Shown here one piece after another: positions 15,348-23,700 of a DNA stretch of 33,197 nucleotides. A model generated the notes under the pieces. The model was not told where the DNA came from, made no database searches, and was given only the letters and a program-made list of their open reading frames with translations. The number at the start of each line of letters is the position of its first letter. Within the stretch, counting starts at the first letter, position 1. The DNA is taken from NCBI GenBank assembly GCA_946491665.1, contig CAMLYL010000030.1:1-33197 (forward strand), read 5' to 3'. The position numbers and the translations under genes are program-made. Source of the stretch: an uncultured Lachnospiraceae bacterium (GTDB taxonomy: Bacteria; Bacillota; Clostridia; Lachnospirales; Lachnospiraceae).

Positions 15348-16307
15348 TCAGATCTCGCCCTGCCGTACTTCTCCGCGCTCGCAGCGATTTCCCCAGGAAT
15401 CAATCAGTTCGCCCTCGCGGTAAACGCAGATAATCTCGCAGTGATTGGGACAGTTGGGGCAGACCACCTCACGGGTGAGGAAGTCCATATCCGCCACATC
15501 AAAGGAGAAGGGACGTTCTACGCCGCAGCCCTGAGCCAGAATGGCGGCGCCGTAGCAGCCCATGAGGTGACCGTTCTCATCTACAATAATCTCTTCGCCC
15601 AGGGCGTCGGCAAAAGCTTTTACCACGCCCTCGTTCTTGCTGACGCCGCCCTGGAAAACAACGGGAGCGGCGATTTTTTTGCCTTTTCCGATATTATTTA
15701 AATAGTTATTGGCAACCGCATGACAGAGACCTGCGATAATGTCCTCCTTTTTATGGCCCATCTGAATCTTGTGTACCAGATCGGATTCAGCGAAAACGGT
15801 ACAGCGGGCTGCGATGGGAGTGGGATTTTTGCTGCTTAATGCAATTTTTCCGAACTCTTCCACTTCCACGCCGAGACGTCTGGCCTGGCTGGACAGGAAG
15901 GAACCTGTTCCGGCGGCGCAGAGAGTGTTCATGGCGTAATCCACGGCAACGCCGTTTTCCACGCAGATGATCTTGGAATCCTGTCCTCCGATCTCCAGAA
16001 TGGTGCGGACATCCGGGTGCAGTGTGGTGGTTCCCACGGCGTGCGCGGTAATCTCATTCTTTACGATGCTGGCATTGCACATGGCTCCTACCAGCTTCCT
16101 GGCGCTGCCGGTTGTTCCGGCGGCCACTACCTGATATTCGTTCTGATCCAGCTGGTCTCCCAGGGAAGCAATAACTTTCTTTGCCGCGCCCATGGGGTTC
16201 CCCTCTGTCCAGAGGTAAATACTGGCCAGAATGTTTTTCTCTTCGTCAATAATGACGCCTTTGGTTGAAATCGAACCAATGTCAATTCCCATATATGCTT
16301 TTTTCAA
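15348..16307 (-). CDS. HgdC/BcrAD-type ATPase activase with Cys-rich tail
   Basis: A 319-residue member of the acetate-kinase-fold ATPases that drive single electrons into 2-hydroxyacyl-CoA dehydratases and benzoyl-CoA reductases. Visible are the phosphate loop GIDIGSISTKG, the helix-cluster-helix cysteines in NTLCAAGTGSF and AARCTVFAESD that hold one [4Fe-4S] between two subunits, and the adenosine site GGVSKNEGV. The last ~40 residues are an added Cys-rich tail (CPNCPNHCEIICVYREGE), an extension beyond the plain HgdC core (about 260 residues) that may hold another metal centre. The start is TTG 16307 behind GGAAG; six bases separate it from the preceding gene. Last gene of the four-gene operon; it should energise the two HgdB-like subunits. 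Oxygen-sensitive by family. Confidence 0.88.
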   Translation of the reverse strand: MKKAYMGIDIGSISTKGVIIDEEKNILASIYLWTEGNPMGAAKKVIASLGDQLDQNEYQVVAAGTTGSARKLVGAMCNASIVKNEITAHAVGTTTLHPDVRTILEIGGQDSKIICVENGVAVDYAMNTLCAAGTGSFLSSQARRLGVEVEEFGKIALSSKNPTPIAARCTVFAESDLVHKIQMGHKKEDIIAGLCHAVANNYLNNIGKGKKIAAPVVFQGGVSKNEGVVKAFADALGEEIIVDENGHLMGCYGAAILAQGCGVERPFSFDVADMDFLTREVVCPNCPNHCEIICVYREGELIDSWGNRCERGEVRQGEI

Positions 16308-16313
16308 GTTCTG

Positions 16314-17480
16314 TTACTTCCTTTCTTTCTGATCATTCGGGGCCTGTGCCCGTTTCATGGAGAGCATATCGTAAAAGGCCTCCAGCCGGGTCTCAATACC
16401 GGTGTCGCTGGTCTGAGTATCGTAGCTCATATACAGGATGGGAATCTTGTAGTCGGCGCTGATATTGTGCAGCACCGGAATACAGTCCATCTCCGGAGTA
16501 CACCCGAAGGATTTGATATGTACCAGGCCGTCAAATCCCTTTTTCGCGTAATATTCCGCCAGGGTGACGGTGGAGACCGCAGAGCTTCCCATATCGTATT
16601 TTACATATTTGGAGCTTTGTTTTTTCTGGATGTCCACCCAGATGGAGGAAGGGAATTTGTGCAGGTCATAGTGGATATAATGCCGCAGCTTTTTCAGTGT
16701 AGATTCCTCCGGGCAGATAAACAGGCTGTGGGAAAGGTTCATCCACCGATGGACCTCCGCCCCCATTTCCGCAAGCTTTTTTTCTACTTCGTGATTGGAA
16801 AAGGGATCCATAATGGTGAAATATTCACCCACAACGCCGATCCGCAGCGGGCGTTCCGGTTTATCAAGGGGGATCGCCTTAAAATCAGCCATGGCGCGTT
16901 TGAAAATGCGGTTTACGTCCCGCAGTTTTTCTGCCTTTCGCATTTCGGCCAGAAAACGGTTGTAAACTTTGTCAAAAGATCCTTTTTCTTTCTCAAAGCC
17001 CATATTCCGGCGGTAATAGTCCTCCACCTTGTCGATGTTCAGAACCATTTTAAAGGTAGCCGGAATGGACGCCGCAATCTGAAGCAGCGTGGCATGGGGA
17101 GCGTATTTCTTCATGCCCTTAATCATACCGAAGATATTTTTGTAACGGAACAGAGTCAGATTGAAAATTTCGAAATCATAGCCCATATCCTTTAAAATCT
17201 GTTCGTGAAGTTCTCCGTAATATCCCAGCCGGCAGGTACCTCCGGTCTGGATCAGGACATTGGCGCCCTGTTCCAGGGCTTCCAGGTAATTTCCCATATG
17301 GCATTTAAAAGGGGCACAGACAAAATCGGGACTGTATTTGGCGCCCAGCTCAATGGTGCGCTTGGTCATGGCCGGAGGGCTCATGTAGTCCAGATGAAGT
17401 CCGTGATTTACAAAATATTTGATGGCGATGTCGTAATTGCCAAGCTGCGGGTAGCACAGCTTATATTGCTTTTCCGGCAT
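16314..17480 (-). CDS. HgdB/DUF2229-type dehydratase-like subunit (large)
   Basis: A 388-residue protein from ATG 17480, which has AAAGGAGG before it; the longer frame to 17543 lies inside the upstream gene. It overlaps that gene by 20 bases, a sign of coupled translation. It belongs to the 2-hydroxyacyl-CoA dehydratase-related (CoA protein activase) group. Cysteines likely to ligate an iron-sulfur cluster sit in FVCAPFKCHMGNY, GGTCRLGY and SFGCTPEMD. The C-terminal block DTGIETRLEAFYDML is shared with the neighbouring protein (SAGVETRLESFIDII), so the two are paralogous subunits and may form a heterodimer, as HgdA/HgdB do. Substrate unknown. Related domains occur in the anaerobic plasmalogen synthases (Pls). 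Confidence 0.75.
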   Translation of the reverse strand: MPEKQYKLCYPQLGNYDIAIKYFVNHGLHLDYMSPPAMTKRTIELGAKYSPDFVCAPFKCHMGNYLEALEQGANVLIQTGGTCRLGYYGELHEQILKDMGYDFEIFNLTLFRYKNIFGMIKGMKKYAPHATLLQIAASIPATFKMVLNIDKVEDYYRRNMGFEKEKGSFDKVYNRFLAEMRKAEKLRDVNRIFKRAMADFKAIPLDKPERPLRIGVVGEYFTIMDPFSNHEVEKKLAEMGAEVHRWMNLSHSLFICPEESTLKKLRHYIHYDLHKFPSSIWVDIQKKQSSKYVKYDMGSSAVSTVTLAEYYAKKGFDGLVHIKSFGCTPEMDCIPVLHNISADYKIPILYMSYDTQTSDTGIETRLEAFYDMLSMKRAQAPNDQKERK

Positions 17481-18396
17481 TTGCAGTCGCCTCCTTTCGG
17501 AAACGGATAATATCAATGAAGCTTTCCAGGCGGGTTTCCACACCGGCGCTTCCGTCCTGGCTGTCCAGCAGCAGATTCAAAATGGGACGGTCCTTGATAC
17601 GCCGGATGATCATTTCATTGATCATGGAATCCGGACCGCAGGGGAAGGCGGTAATCAGGATAATGCCGTCGATTTTGTCGTGGTATTTCCAGATGGCGCC
17701 CAACAGCTCCCGGCTCATAATCCAGGGAACGTTATCGCAGATATGACGGGAATCCTCCTGTGCCTGTGTCAGATCAACAGCATCGGAACAGACCGGGAGC
17801 GCATCCAGCCGCTCAATTCCTCTTAAAATCGGCTTTCCGATATATTCATCATAGAGGTTGTAGCTGTGACCTACCACCAGAACCCTGATCTTATCGGCGG
17901 CGAGAGCCGCCTCCTGATTCCGGATTCTCTTCTGCTGATCCTGGATCCAGGCCGTCCTTGCCTTCTGCCAGGCTGCATCAGCTTCTGACCTGGAGGCGCC
18001 CAGTTCCATTCCGAGACGGATATAGGCCTCATTCTCAGGCTTTTTCTGCTGAATATCAACATCACAGGAAATAAAACAGATGTCCTTTGACCGGAAGGTG
18101 TTGGTGCACATATCGTATATGGCTTCAAACCGGGTGCAGAGGATACCGTCCTTTCCGTAATTGGCGACGCGGGGGACAAACACTTTGTCGCATTTCCCTT
18201 CCAGGGCAGCTACATGACCAAGATAGAGCTTGCTGGACAGGCAGTTCTCATCGATGGCATAATAGTTGCCGGCGTCTAACAGGTTTTTATTTGTGTGCGG
18301 ACTCAGTACCGTTTCGATACCCAGTTCCCGGAAGAAAGTGTCCCAGAGAACGGCGTAACGGTAGTAAAGCAGCGCGCGTGGAATTCCTATTTTCAT
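17461..18396 (-). CDS. DUF2229/HgdB-type dehydratase-like subunit (small)
   Basis: A 311-residue protein beginning MKIGIPRALLYYRYAVLWDT, the usual DUF2229 opening (IGIPRAL..Y...W..FF..LG). Possible cluster-binding cysteines lie in ENCLSSKLYLGHV, GILCTRFEA and AFPCGPDS; all three line up with cysteine positions in the following gene's product. The C-terminal GVETRLESFIDII block is likewise shared. I read it as the second subunit of an iron-sulfur reductase or dehydratase powered by the activase two genes on. The ribosome site is CAGGAG before ATG 18396, 14 bases after the adenylation-reductase gene. In many Firmicutes these domains are fused in one large protein; here they are split. Confidence 0.75.
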   Translation of the reverse strand: MKIGIPRALLYYRYAVLWDTFFRELGIETVLSPHTNKNLLDAGNYYAIDENCLSSKLYLGHVAALEGKCDKVFVPRVANYGKDGILCTRFEAIYDMCTNTFRSKDICFISCDVDIQQKKPENEAYIRLGMELGASRSEADAAWQKARTAWIQDQQKRIRNQEAALAADKIRVLVVGHSYNLYDEYIGKPILRGIERLDALPVCSDAVDLTQAQEDSRHICDNVPWIMSRELLGAIWKYHDKIDGIILITAFPCGPDSMINEMIIRRIKDRPILNLLLDSQDGSAGVETRLESFIDIIRFRKEATANAGKAI

Positions 18397-18410
18397 TTTT
18401 TACTCCTGAA

Positions 18411-21400
18411 CTAATCAATATATCCTTTTTTCTTAAAGTATTTCAAATATGCGGCAATCATTTTCTGGTTTACCGGCGGGCAGGAAATGCCGGACTGTCC
18501 CAGAAGAAGCCGGGTATTGCTGGTGTCGTACACCGGATCTTTGCCGACGAAATGCCGCAGTACATTGGGGTTCCTGTCGGTTCCGCCCTCAAAGAGACAC
18601 TCCAGCAGCACCATGGCATTTTCAGACGCATCTGATTTTTTGATCCGCCGCTTCCAGAGGGGGAAGGGGATATGATGCACAGTATAGCCGCATTTTTTAA
18701 TGGCGGCAATGACTCCCTTCAGGGTCTGGGGCTTCGGATTTACCAGATTAAACGCATGGCCCAGAGCATCTTCCTTGCGGGAAATATAAATCAGAGCCTC
18801 CGCTACATAATCTACCGGAGTCATATGGAAGGTATAATTTGCATGGGGGACAGCCTTCATCTGAATTGTGCTCACAAGAATGCGGCTGACCATATCATCC
18901 ATTTCCCAGATTCCGTTTGCTGCTCCTGTGATATCGCCGGGGCGGTAGACCACTGCTTTTACGCCCCGCTGCCGGGCAATATTGACCAGTTTTTCTGACA
19001 CCCATTTTGTCTCGGAATAAGACAGGGTAAAACCGTGCCAGCTGCTCAGGGCATCGTCTTCCATCACATGTTTTCCGCGGTTTGAAGGTGTGTCATAGAC
19101 ACTGTAGGAAGAAACATAGTGGTAGTATTTCGGCTGTCCGCTGCAGGCCAGGCGCAGTGTTTCCACAGTGCCGTTTACATTGGTTGTCTTCAGGAAATCA
19201 TAAGGGAACACGAAATTTAAAATAGCTCCGTTATGATAAATGACTTCTGTGCGTTCCGCCAGTTCCTGCCATGCAGAGTCATCCAGTCCCAGCATGGGAG
19301 CGGACAGGTCGCCGGGGACAGGACGGAGATACTTTTCCATTTCCTCCTGCCAGCAGTTGTAGTGTTTCATATTATCCTTAAGACGGGTCAGTCCTGCTTC
19401 TTTGGAATCTGCGCGGACCAGACAATGGATTTCCAGTCCGTCATGAGGATAATACTTAAAAATAGAACGGATCAGCTGGGCGCCGAGGAAGCCGGTGGCG
19501 CCGGTCAGGAAAATCCTGCGGCATTCCGCCGGGGACTTTCTGTATTCGCCGGAGAGCTGAATCGTCTCATCCAGCCGGCATTCATTCGAAAGATTTACGG
19601 CTTTTGAAGTGTTCCGGCTTCCGGACAGAACCGAGTGGATATATTCGGTGATACCCATGACGGAAGCGTCCCTCAGAAGCTCACGAAGATCCAGCTTGAT
19701 GTGGAATTTCTTCTCTATGTTATTTACCAGTTCAAATCCCATGAGAGAATCTCCTCCCAGAGCCAGGAAAGAGTCGTTAAGATTGAAATGGTCTATTTTT
19801 AACACTCTCTGGAATGCTGCCCGGACCTGAACAAAGATCTCGTCTGCTTTGTCGATCAGATCCTCCGGCCATTCCTGGGAACGATCCGGATTTTCGCTGC
19901 CGGTCTCGCAGAGCAGATTTTTCTCAGGATGCGCAACCTGATCCTCGTGACTGCTGTAGAGAATCGGAAGCTTTCCTTCCTGGTACAGCGTGCGCGCCTT
20001 CAGCATCTGAAGCTTGCGGTTGTCTGTCCGGGGAATTGTATCCTGGGGAACAAAAACCACATCATAAAAGGAAAAGGCAAACCGGTCAGAGACTGCTTTG
20101 TTAATCTGCTGCGTCCGGCGGACAAAATCTTCTGTGGGTTTTGATTCCACCACTGCGATAATCTGTTCTTTTGTATCGGAAGTGCAGGCAAAAAAGCCGT
20201 AGGCGCTTCCGGCAAGCGCCGGGACACAGCGTCCGATGGTTACCTGCAGATCGCTGGGATAAATATTGTGGCCGTTTACGATCAGCATTTCCTTAATGCG
20301 CCCGGTAATATAGAGATGACCCTGATAGAGAAATCCCAGATCTCCGGTTTTATAGAAATTGCAGTCGTATCCTTCCAGCTTTACGTAGAAATTCTTATTA
20401 TCCCGGTGATTGCCCCAGTAGCCGTCCGCTACACTGTCGCCGGCGAGAAATATCTCGCCGATGCGTAGTTCCGGGTAAACCTTTTTGGTTTTGGGATTGC
20501 CGATCACAATGGTCAGATCCTTGACGGGCGCTCCTACGCTGACAATTTCTTTTACGTTTTCGCCGTCTTCTACAATGACGGCGCGGTTTTTCTGATAAGC
20601 CTCGTAGTCCAGCTTCAGCGTACGGTAGTCATGGCTGGCAAAAGTAGCCAGGCAGACGTTTTCGGATACGCCGTAGCCCGGAGCCATGGCGTTGAGATCA
20701 CAGTGAAACATTTTTATAAAGCGATCCACCGTTTTTGCGCTGATAAACTCAGAGCCGTTTATAAAATGAGTTACCTGGGACAGGGAATACTGAGCCGTTT
20801 CTTCCTCGGAGAAAATCCGGGTACAGGCATCGTAAGCGGATCCCGGGCCTACTGTCAGCGTAATTTTAAAATCCGAGATCAGGCGGAGCCACAGCTTCGG
20901 ATTCTCCAGAAACCGAAGGGTCTGCAGAAAATATCCCTGAGACCAGGTGGCAAGCAGGGGCATGCAGATCGTTACTACCAGACCGAGATTATGGAAGAAC
21001 GGAACCCAGGTCGCCAGCGATACATGATCAAAGGTGTAGCAGTGGAAGCACTGTTCCAGGTTTTTCATCAGATTCTTCCATGTAACGCGGACGCCCTTGG
21101 GGGCGCTGGTGGAGCCGGATGTATACTGCAGATAGACAAGCTGATTCTCTTTTGCAGGAACGATCACATCCCTGCGGCGGTAGGGAAGCAGTTTGTCTGT
21201 GTAAATACGTTTCAGGCGGATCGTATCCCGGAAGGCCTCCTTTAAAAGACGCCCGGTGATACTGACGCCGGAACCCTGCTCCAGAGCATAGTTGGAAATC
21301 AGAGCTCTGGGGCGGCAGGATTTTAAAACAGAAATAAAGCGTTCTATCTTATCCTCATCCAGCGGGGGAGGAATAATGGTGAAAACGACTCCTGCCATCA

Positions 21401-21656
21401 TACAGCCATACACGGCATAGACAGTTCCGAAATCCTGCATGGAAAAGATGACGGCCCGGTCGCCGGGGCGCAGTCCCTTTTTCCGGAGCATATAGGCGAT
21501 TTCCAGAGCCTTCTGATACAGCTCGCCGATCGTATGATCTTCAAGAATCCACTTTTCCGTTTCGTCATCAAAATCCACAAAACGGTACAGCGCCCAGTCG
21601 CCCTCCGTTTTTACCTTTTCCTGTAAAAAGTCGATAAGTGTTTTGATCTGATTCAT
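18411..21656 (-). CDS. Adenylation-carrier protein-thioester reductase (A-T-R) enzyme
   Basis: A 1081-residue, three-domain protein. Residues about 1-560 are an adenylate-forming domain of fatty acyl-AMP ligase/NRPS type: YTSGSTSAPKG (178-188), GYGVSEN (328-333), YKTGDL (435-440) and a late Lys548. Residues about 600-680 are a carrier protein with the phosphopantetheine Ser637 in LGGDSL. Residues about 712-1080 are a thioester-reductase domain: TGATGFLG (718-725) for NAD(P)H and the catalytic Tyr880/Lys884 (YSETK). It should activate a carboxylic acid with ATP, load it on the carrier and release it by reduction as an aldehyde or alcohol, like carboxylic acid reductases. No condensation domain is present, so a single acid is handled. 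First gene of an operon with the HgdB/HgdC-like trio; a fatty acid substrate is inferred from the FAAL-like start. Confidence 0.85.
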   Translation of the reverse strand: MNQIKTLIDFLQEKVKTEGDWALYRFVDFDDETEKWILEDHTIGELYQKALEIAYMLRKKGLRPGDRAVIFSMQDFGTVYAVYGCMMAGVVFTIIPPPLDEDKIERFISVLKSCRPRALISNYALEQGSGVSITGRLLKEAFRDTIRLKRIYTDKLLPYRRRDVIVPAKENQLVYLQYTSGSTSAPKGVRVTWKNLMKNLEQCFHCYTFDHVSLATWVPFFHNLGLVVTICMPLLATWSQGYFLQTLRFLENPKLWLRLISDFKITLTVGPGSAYDACTRIFSEEETAQYSLSQVTHFINGSEFISAKTVDRFIKMFHCDLNAMAPGYGVSENVCLATFASHDYRTLKLDYEAYQKNRAVIVEDGENVKEIVSVGAPVKDLTIVIGNPKTKKVYPELRIGEIFLAGDSVADGYWGNHRDNKNFYVKLEGYDCNFYKTGDLGFLYQGHLYITGRIKEMLIVNGHNIYPSDLQVTIGRCVPALAGSAYGFFACTSDTKEQIIAVVESKPTEDFVRRTQQINKAVSDRFAFSFYDVVFVPQDTIPRTDNRKLQMLKARTLYQEGKLPILYSSHEDQVAHPEKNLLCETGSENPDRSQEWPEDLIDKADEIFVQVRAAFQRVLKIDHFNLNDSFLALGGDSLMGFELVNNIEKKFHIKLDLRELLRDASVMGITEYIHSVLSGSRNTSKAVNLSNECRLDETIQLSGEYRKSPAECRRIFLTGATGFLGAQLIRSIFKYYPHDGLEIHCLVRADSKEAGLTRLKDNMKHYNCWQEEMEKYLRPVPGDLSAPMLGLDDSAWQELAERTEVIYHNGAILNFVFPYDFLKTTNVNGTVETLRLACSGQPKYYHYVSSYSVYDTPSNRGKHVMEDDALSSWHGFTLSYSETKWVSEKLVNIARQRGVKAVVYRPGDITGAANGIWEMDDMVSRILVSTIQMKAVPHANYTFHMTPVDYVAEALIYISRKEDALGHAFNLVNPKPQTLKGVIAAIKKCGYTVHHIPFPLWKRRIKKSDASENAMVLLECLFEGGTDRNPNVLRHFVGKDPVYDTSNTRLLLGQSGISCPPVNQKMIAAYLKYFKKKGYID

Positions 21657-21673
21657 GTCTGTTTCCTTTTATG

Positions 21674-21700
21674 AATATTTGTGAATTGTTGTCAAATATT
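21674..21700. promoter_or_regulatory. 8-bp inverted repeat, candidate operator of the A-T-R operon
   Basis: AATATTTG (21674-21681) and CAAATATT (21693-21700) are perfect inverted repeats 11 bp apart, between the -10 box and the ribosome site of the minus-strand operon. AT-only stems fold weakly as RNA, so a protein-binding site is more likely. Confidence 0.35.
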
Positions 21701-21728
21701 TAAAATTTTATTAAAAAAACTCTTTCTT

Positions 21729-21757
21729 ATAATATATCGAATCCGGCATTCCCGCAA
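21729..21757 (-). promoter_or_regulatory. Promoter of the A-T-R / activase operon
   Basis: On the minus strand TTGCGG (21757-21752), 17-bp spacer, TATTAT (21734-21729); leader about 66 nt to ATG 21656, with AAAGGAAAC as ribosome site. Confidence 0.45.
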
Positions 21758-21782
21758 GTGAAATAAATATAAACTTTGCGGA

Positions 21783-21811
21783 TTGATTTTTTGTTTGAGA
21801 AGGGGTAAGAT
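21783..21811 (+). promoter_or_regulatory. Promoter of the MATE exporter gene
   Basis: TTGATT (21783-21788), 17-bp spacer and TAAGAT (21806-21811), divergent from the A-T-R promoter about 25 bp away. Moderate match only. Confidence 0.35.
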
Positions 21812-21849
21812 ATCTGATGCATTTTGAGTTATAGAAGTACGAACAGGGG

Positions 21850-23223
21850 ATGAGGTTGATGAAGAAGTCAGGTGCGGTTGGAATGGATATGCTTCACGGT
21901 TCCATGCTTGACAAAATGCTGCTGTTTGCGCTGCCTCTGGCAGCAGGAAGTATTCTTCAGCAGCTTTTTAATTCAGTAGATGTAGCTGTAGTGGGACGTT
22001 TCTCCAGCAGTCAGGCTCTCGCGGCGGTGGGAGCCAATTCGTCTGTGATTTCGCTGCTGGTGAATCTGTTTGTCGGGATCTCTGTCGGTGCCAATGTAGT
22101 GATTGCCAATCTGATCGGAAGAGGCGAGCAGAAGCGTGTCAGGAGAGCGGTACATACTTCACTGTCGCTGGCTCTGATCAGCGGGGTGCTGATGATGACT
22201 GTGGGACTGATTATTGCGAGACCGCTGCTGGAACTGATGTCTACGCCGGAGAATGTGATTGATATGGCAGTTTTATATCTACGGATTTACTGTCTGTCTA
22301 TGCCATTCAGTATGTTTTACGATTTCGGAGCGTCCATTCTGCGAAGTGTGGGAGATACGAAGCGGCCGCTGATCTGCCTGGTGGCAGCCGGACTGCTGAA
22401 TGCGGCGCTGAATCTGTTTTTTGTTATCGTATGCAATCTGAGTGTGTCGGGAGTGGCCATTGCCACGGTGATATCAAATGTTCTCAGCGCCGGGCTCATG
22501 CTGTATTTTCTGCAGAGAACAGATGAAAAGGTACGGGTAAATATAAAGGCTTTGTGCCTGGACAGAAGAGAATTGCTGCAGATCCTGAGAATCGGTATTC
22601 CGGCAGGAATCCAGGGTGTGGTTTTTTCCGTGGCAAATGTCTGTATTCAGTCTTCGGTAAACAGCTTTGGATCTGATGCAGTGGCCGGATCATCGGTGGC
22701 GGTAAATTTTGAGATGTTTTCCTATTATGCTGTCAACGGCTTTAATTCGGCGGTGATGACCTTTGTCAGCCAGAATCTGGGAGCCGGAAATCTGAACCGC
22801 TGTAAGAGGGCGTATGGAATCGGAATGACCTGTGCGGTGGTTACCGTATTGATTCTGAATACCTGTGTGTTTCTGGCCAGAAATCCTCTGATACGCATTT
22901 TCACAGTGGATTCTGCGGTGGCAGATTTCGCAGTCCAGAGGATGAGCATCGTATTGCTGACACATTTTCTGATCTGTTCCTATGAGATTACCGGATCGGC
23001 GCTCCGGGGGCTGGGAAGGTCGCTGGTTCCGGCCGCGCTGACTGTGTTCGGAACCTGTGTGCTGCGAATTGTTTATGTGAATACTGTGGTGGCTGTGCAT
23101 CACAGTTACCATATTCTGATGCTGGTTTATCCGGTTTCCTGGATTATGACAGGTCTGATGGTTGTGATTGCCTTCTTCATTGTCTGGAGAAAACTGCGAA
23201 AGCCGGAGAAGTTGTCAAATTAA
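21850..23223 (+). CDS. MATE family efflux transporter
   Basis: A 457-residue membrane protein with twelve predicted helices in two related halves, the normal MATE length. The N-terminal helix LLFALPLAAGSILQQLFNSVDVAVVGRF carries the P-L...Q-Q-L-F-N-x-V-D-x-x-V-V-G-R-F pattern typical of the family, and the second half repeats it (RIGIPAGIQGVVFSVANVCIQ). By family it exports drugs or metabolites against a sodium or proton gradient. The start is ATG 21850 or 21859; AGGGG and GAGG upstream serve either. It is divergent from the A-T-R operon and shares the 193-bp gap, so it could export that operon's product, but this is speculation. A terminator follows. Confidence 0.93.
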   Translation: MRLMKKSGAVGMDMLHGSMLDKMLLFALPLAAGSILQQLFNSVDVAVVGRFSSSQALAAVGANSSVISLLVNLFVGISVGANVVIANLIGRGEQKRVRRAVHTSLSLALISGVLMMTVGLIIARPLLELMSTPENVIDMAVLYLRIYCLSMPFSMFYDFGASILRSVGDTKRPLICLVAAGLLNAALNLFFVIVCNLSVSGVAIATVISNVLSAGLMLYFLQRTDEKVRVNIKALCLDRRELLQILRIGIPAGIQGVVFSVANVCIQSSVNSFGSDAVAGSSVAVNFEMFSYYAVNGFNSAVMTFVSQNLGAGNLNRCKRAYGIGMTCAVVTVLILNTCVFLARNPLIRIFTVDSAVADFAVQRMSIVLLTHFLICSYEITGSALRGLGRSLVPAALTVFGTCVLRIVYVNTVVAVHHSYHILMLVYPVSWIMTGLMVVIAFFIVWRKLRKPEKLSN

Positions 23224-23257
23224 CTCGTATTATAGTGCAAAACATATAAAAAAGGAG

Positions 23258-23291
23258 ACTCGGAATTGTGAAAAATTCCGGGTTTACTTTT
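23258..23291 (+). terminator. Terminator after the MATE gene
   Basis: Ten-base arms 23258-23267 and 23274-23283 (core CGGAATT/AATTCCG) with a 6-nt loop, followed by TTACTTTTTG. Confidence 0.7.
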
Positions 23292-23396
23292 TGCTCATTT
23301 TATGGTAAAAAATCGTCAGAAAATGAATAGCAACGGCAAAAAAGGGAATAAATCAGAATAGTATTATTTGTTTGGATTTAGAAGGAGATGATTCTT

Positions 23397-23630
23397 ATGC
23401 ATCAGACAGAAGTTCGGTTCTGTACGGTGGAGCAGATTCAAAGCTTTGTAAACGCAATCAATCATTTTGAGACAGATTTTCACTTTTGCTCAGAAAAACA
23501 GGTAGTGAACGCGAAGTCCATTCTGGGCGTGTGTTCTATGGATTTTTCAAAGCCGCTGTGTCTGCAGTACGATTCGGATGATCAGAGGATCCAGAGCGTG
23601 ATCGGATCCTATCAGTTTCACAGAGGATAA
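23397..23630 (+). CDS. HPr-like protein lacking the active-site histidine
   Basis: The product has 77 residues from ATG 23397; AAGGAG ends at 23387, nine bases before it, and the earlier ATG 23388 touches that site. Length and pattern fit the HPr fold: a first strand, a helix (VEQIQSFVNAINHF), then VNAKSILGVCSMDFSKPLCL, which matches the HPr segment around the regulatory serine (KSI-G). The usual active loop with a phosphorylatable His (x-x-H-A-R-P) is replaced by RFCTVEQ, so it cannot relay phosphate like PTS HPr. The serine (KSI) is kept. Such proteins are common in clostridia; a regulatory role, as for Crh, is a guess. It is a single gene; a hairpin around 23646-23666 lies after the stop. 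Confidence 0.65.
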   Translation: MHQTEVRFCTVEQIQSFVNAINHFETDFHFCSEKQVVNAKSILGVCSMDFSKPLCLQYDSDDQRIQSVIGSYQFHRG

Positions 23631-23645
23631 CTGATGTCCTCATAT

Positions 23646-23666
23646 GCCGGTGTATCTGATACCGGC
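23646..23666 (+). terminator. Small GC hairpin after the HPr-like gene
   Basis: GCCGGT (23646-23651) and ACCGGC (23661-23666) pair around a 9-nt loop; the following tail (CGGAGTATTTTA) is only weakly T-rich. Possible terminator. Confidence 0.35.
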
Positions 23667-23700
23667 CGGAGTATTTTATAAAATTTCAGGAACTATGGGA

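Noticed and set aside
15348-21656. The operon as a standard (R)-2-hydroxyglutaryl-CoA dehydratase pathway
   Set aside because: The two subunits are DUF2229-type rather than classical HgdA/HgdB, and the first gene is an A-T-R enzyme, which is not part of that pathway.
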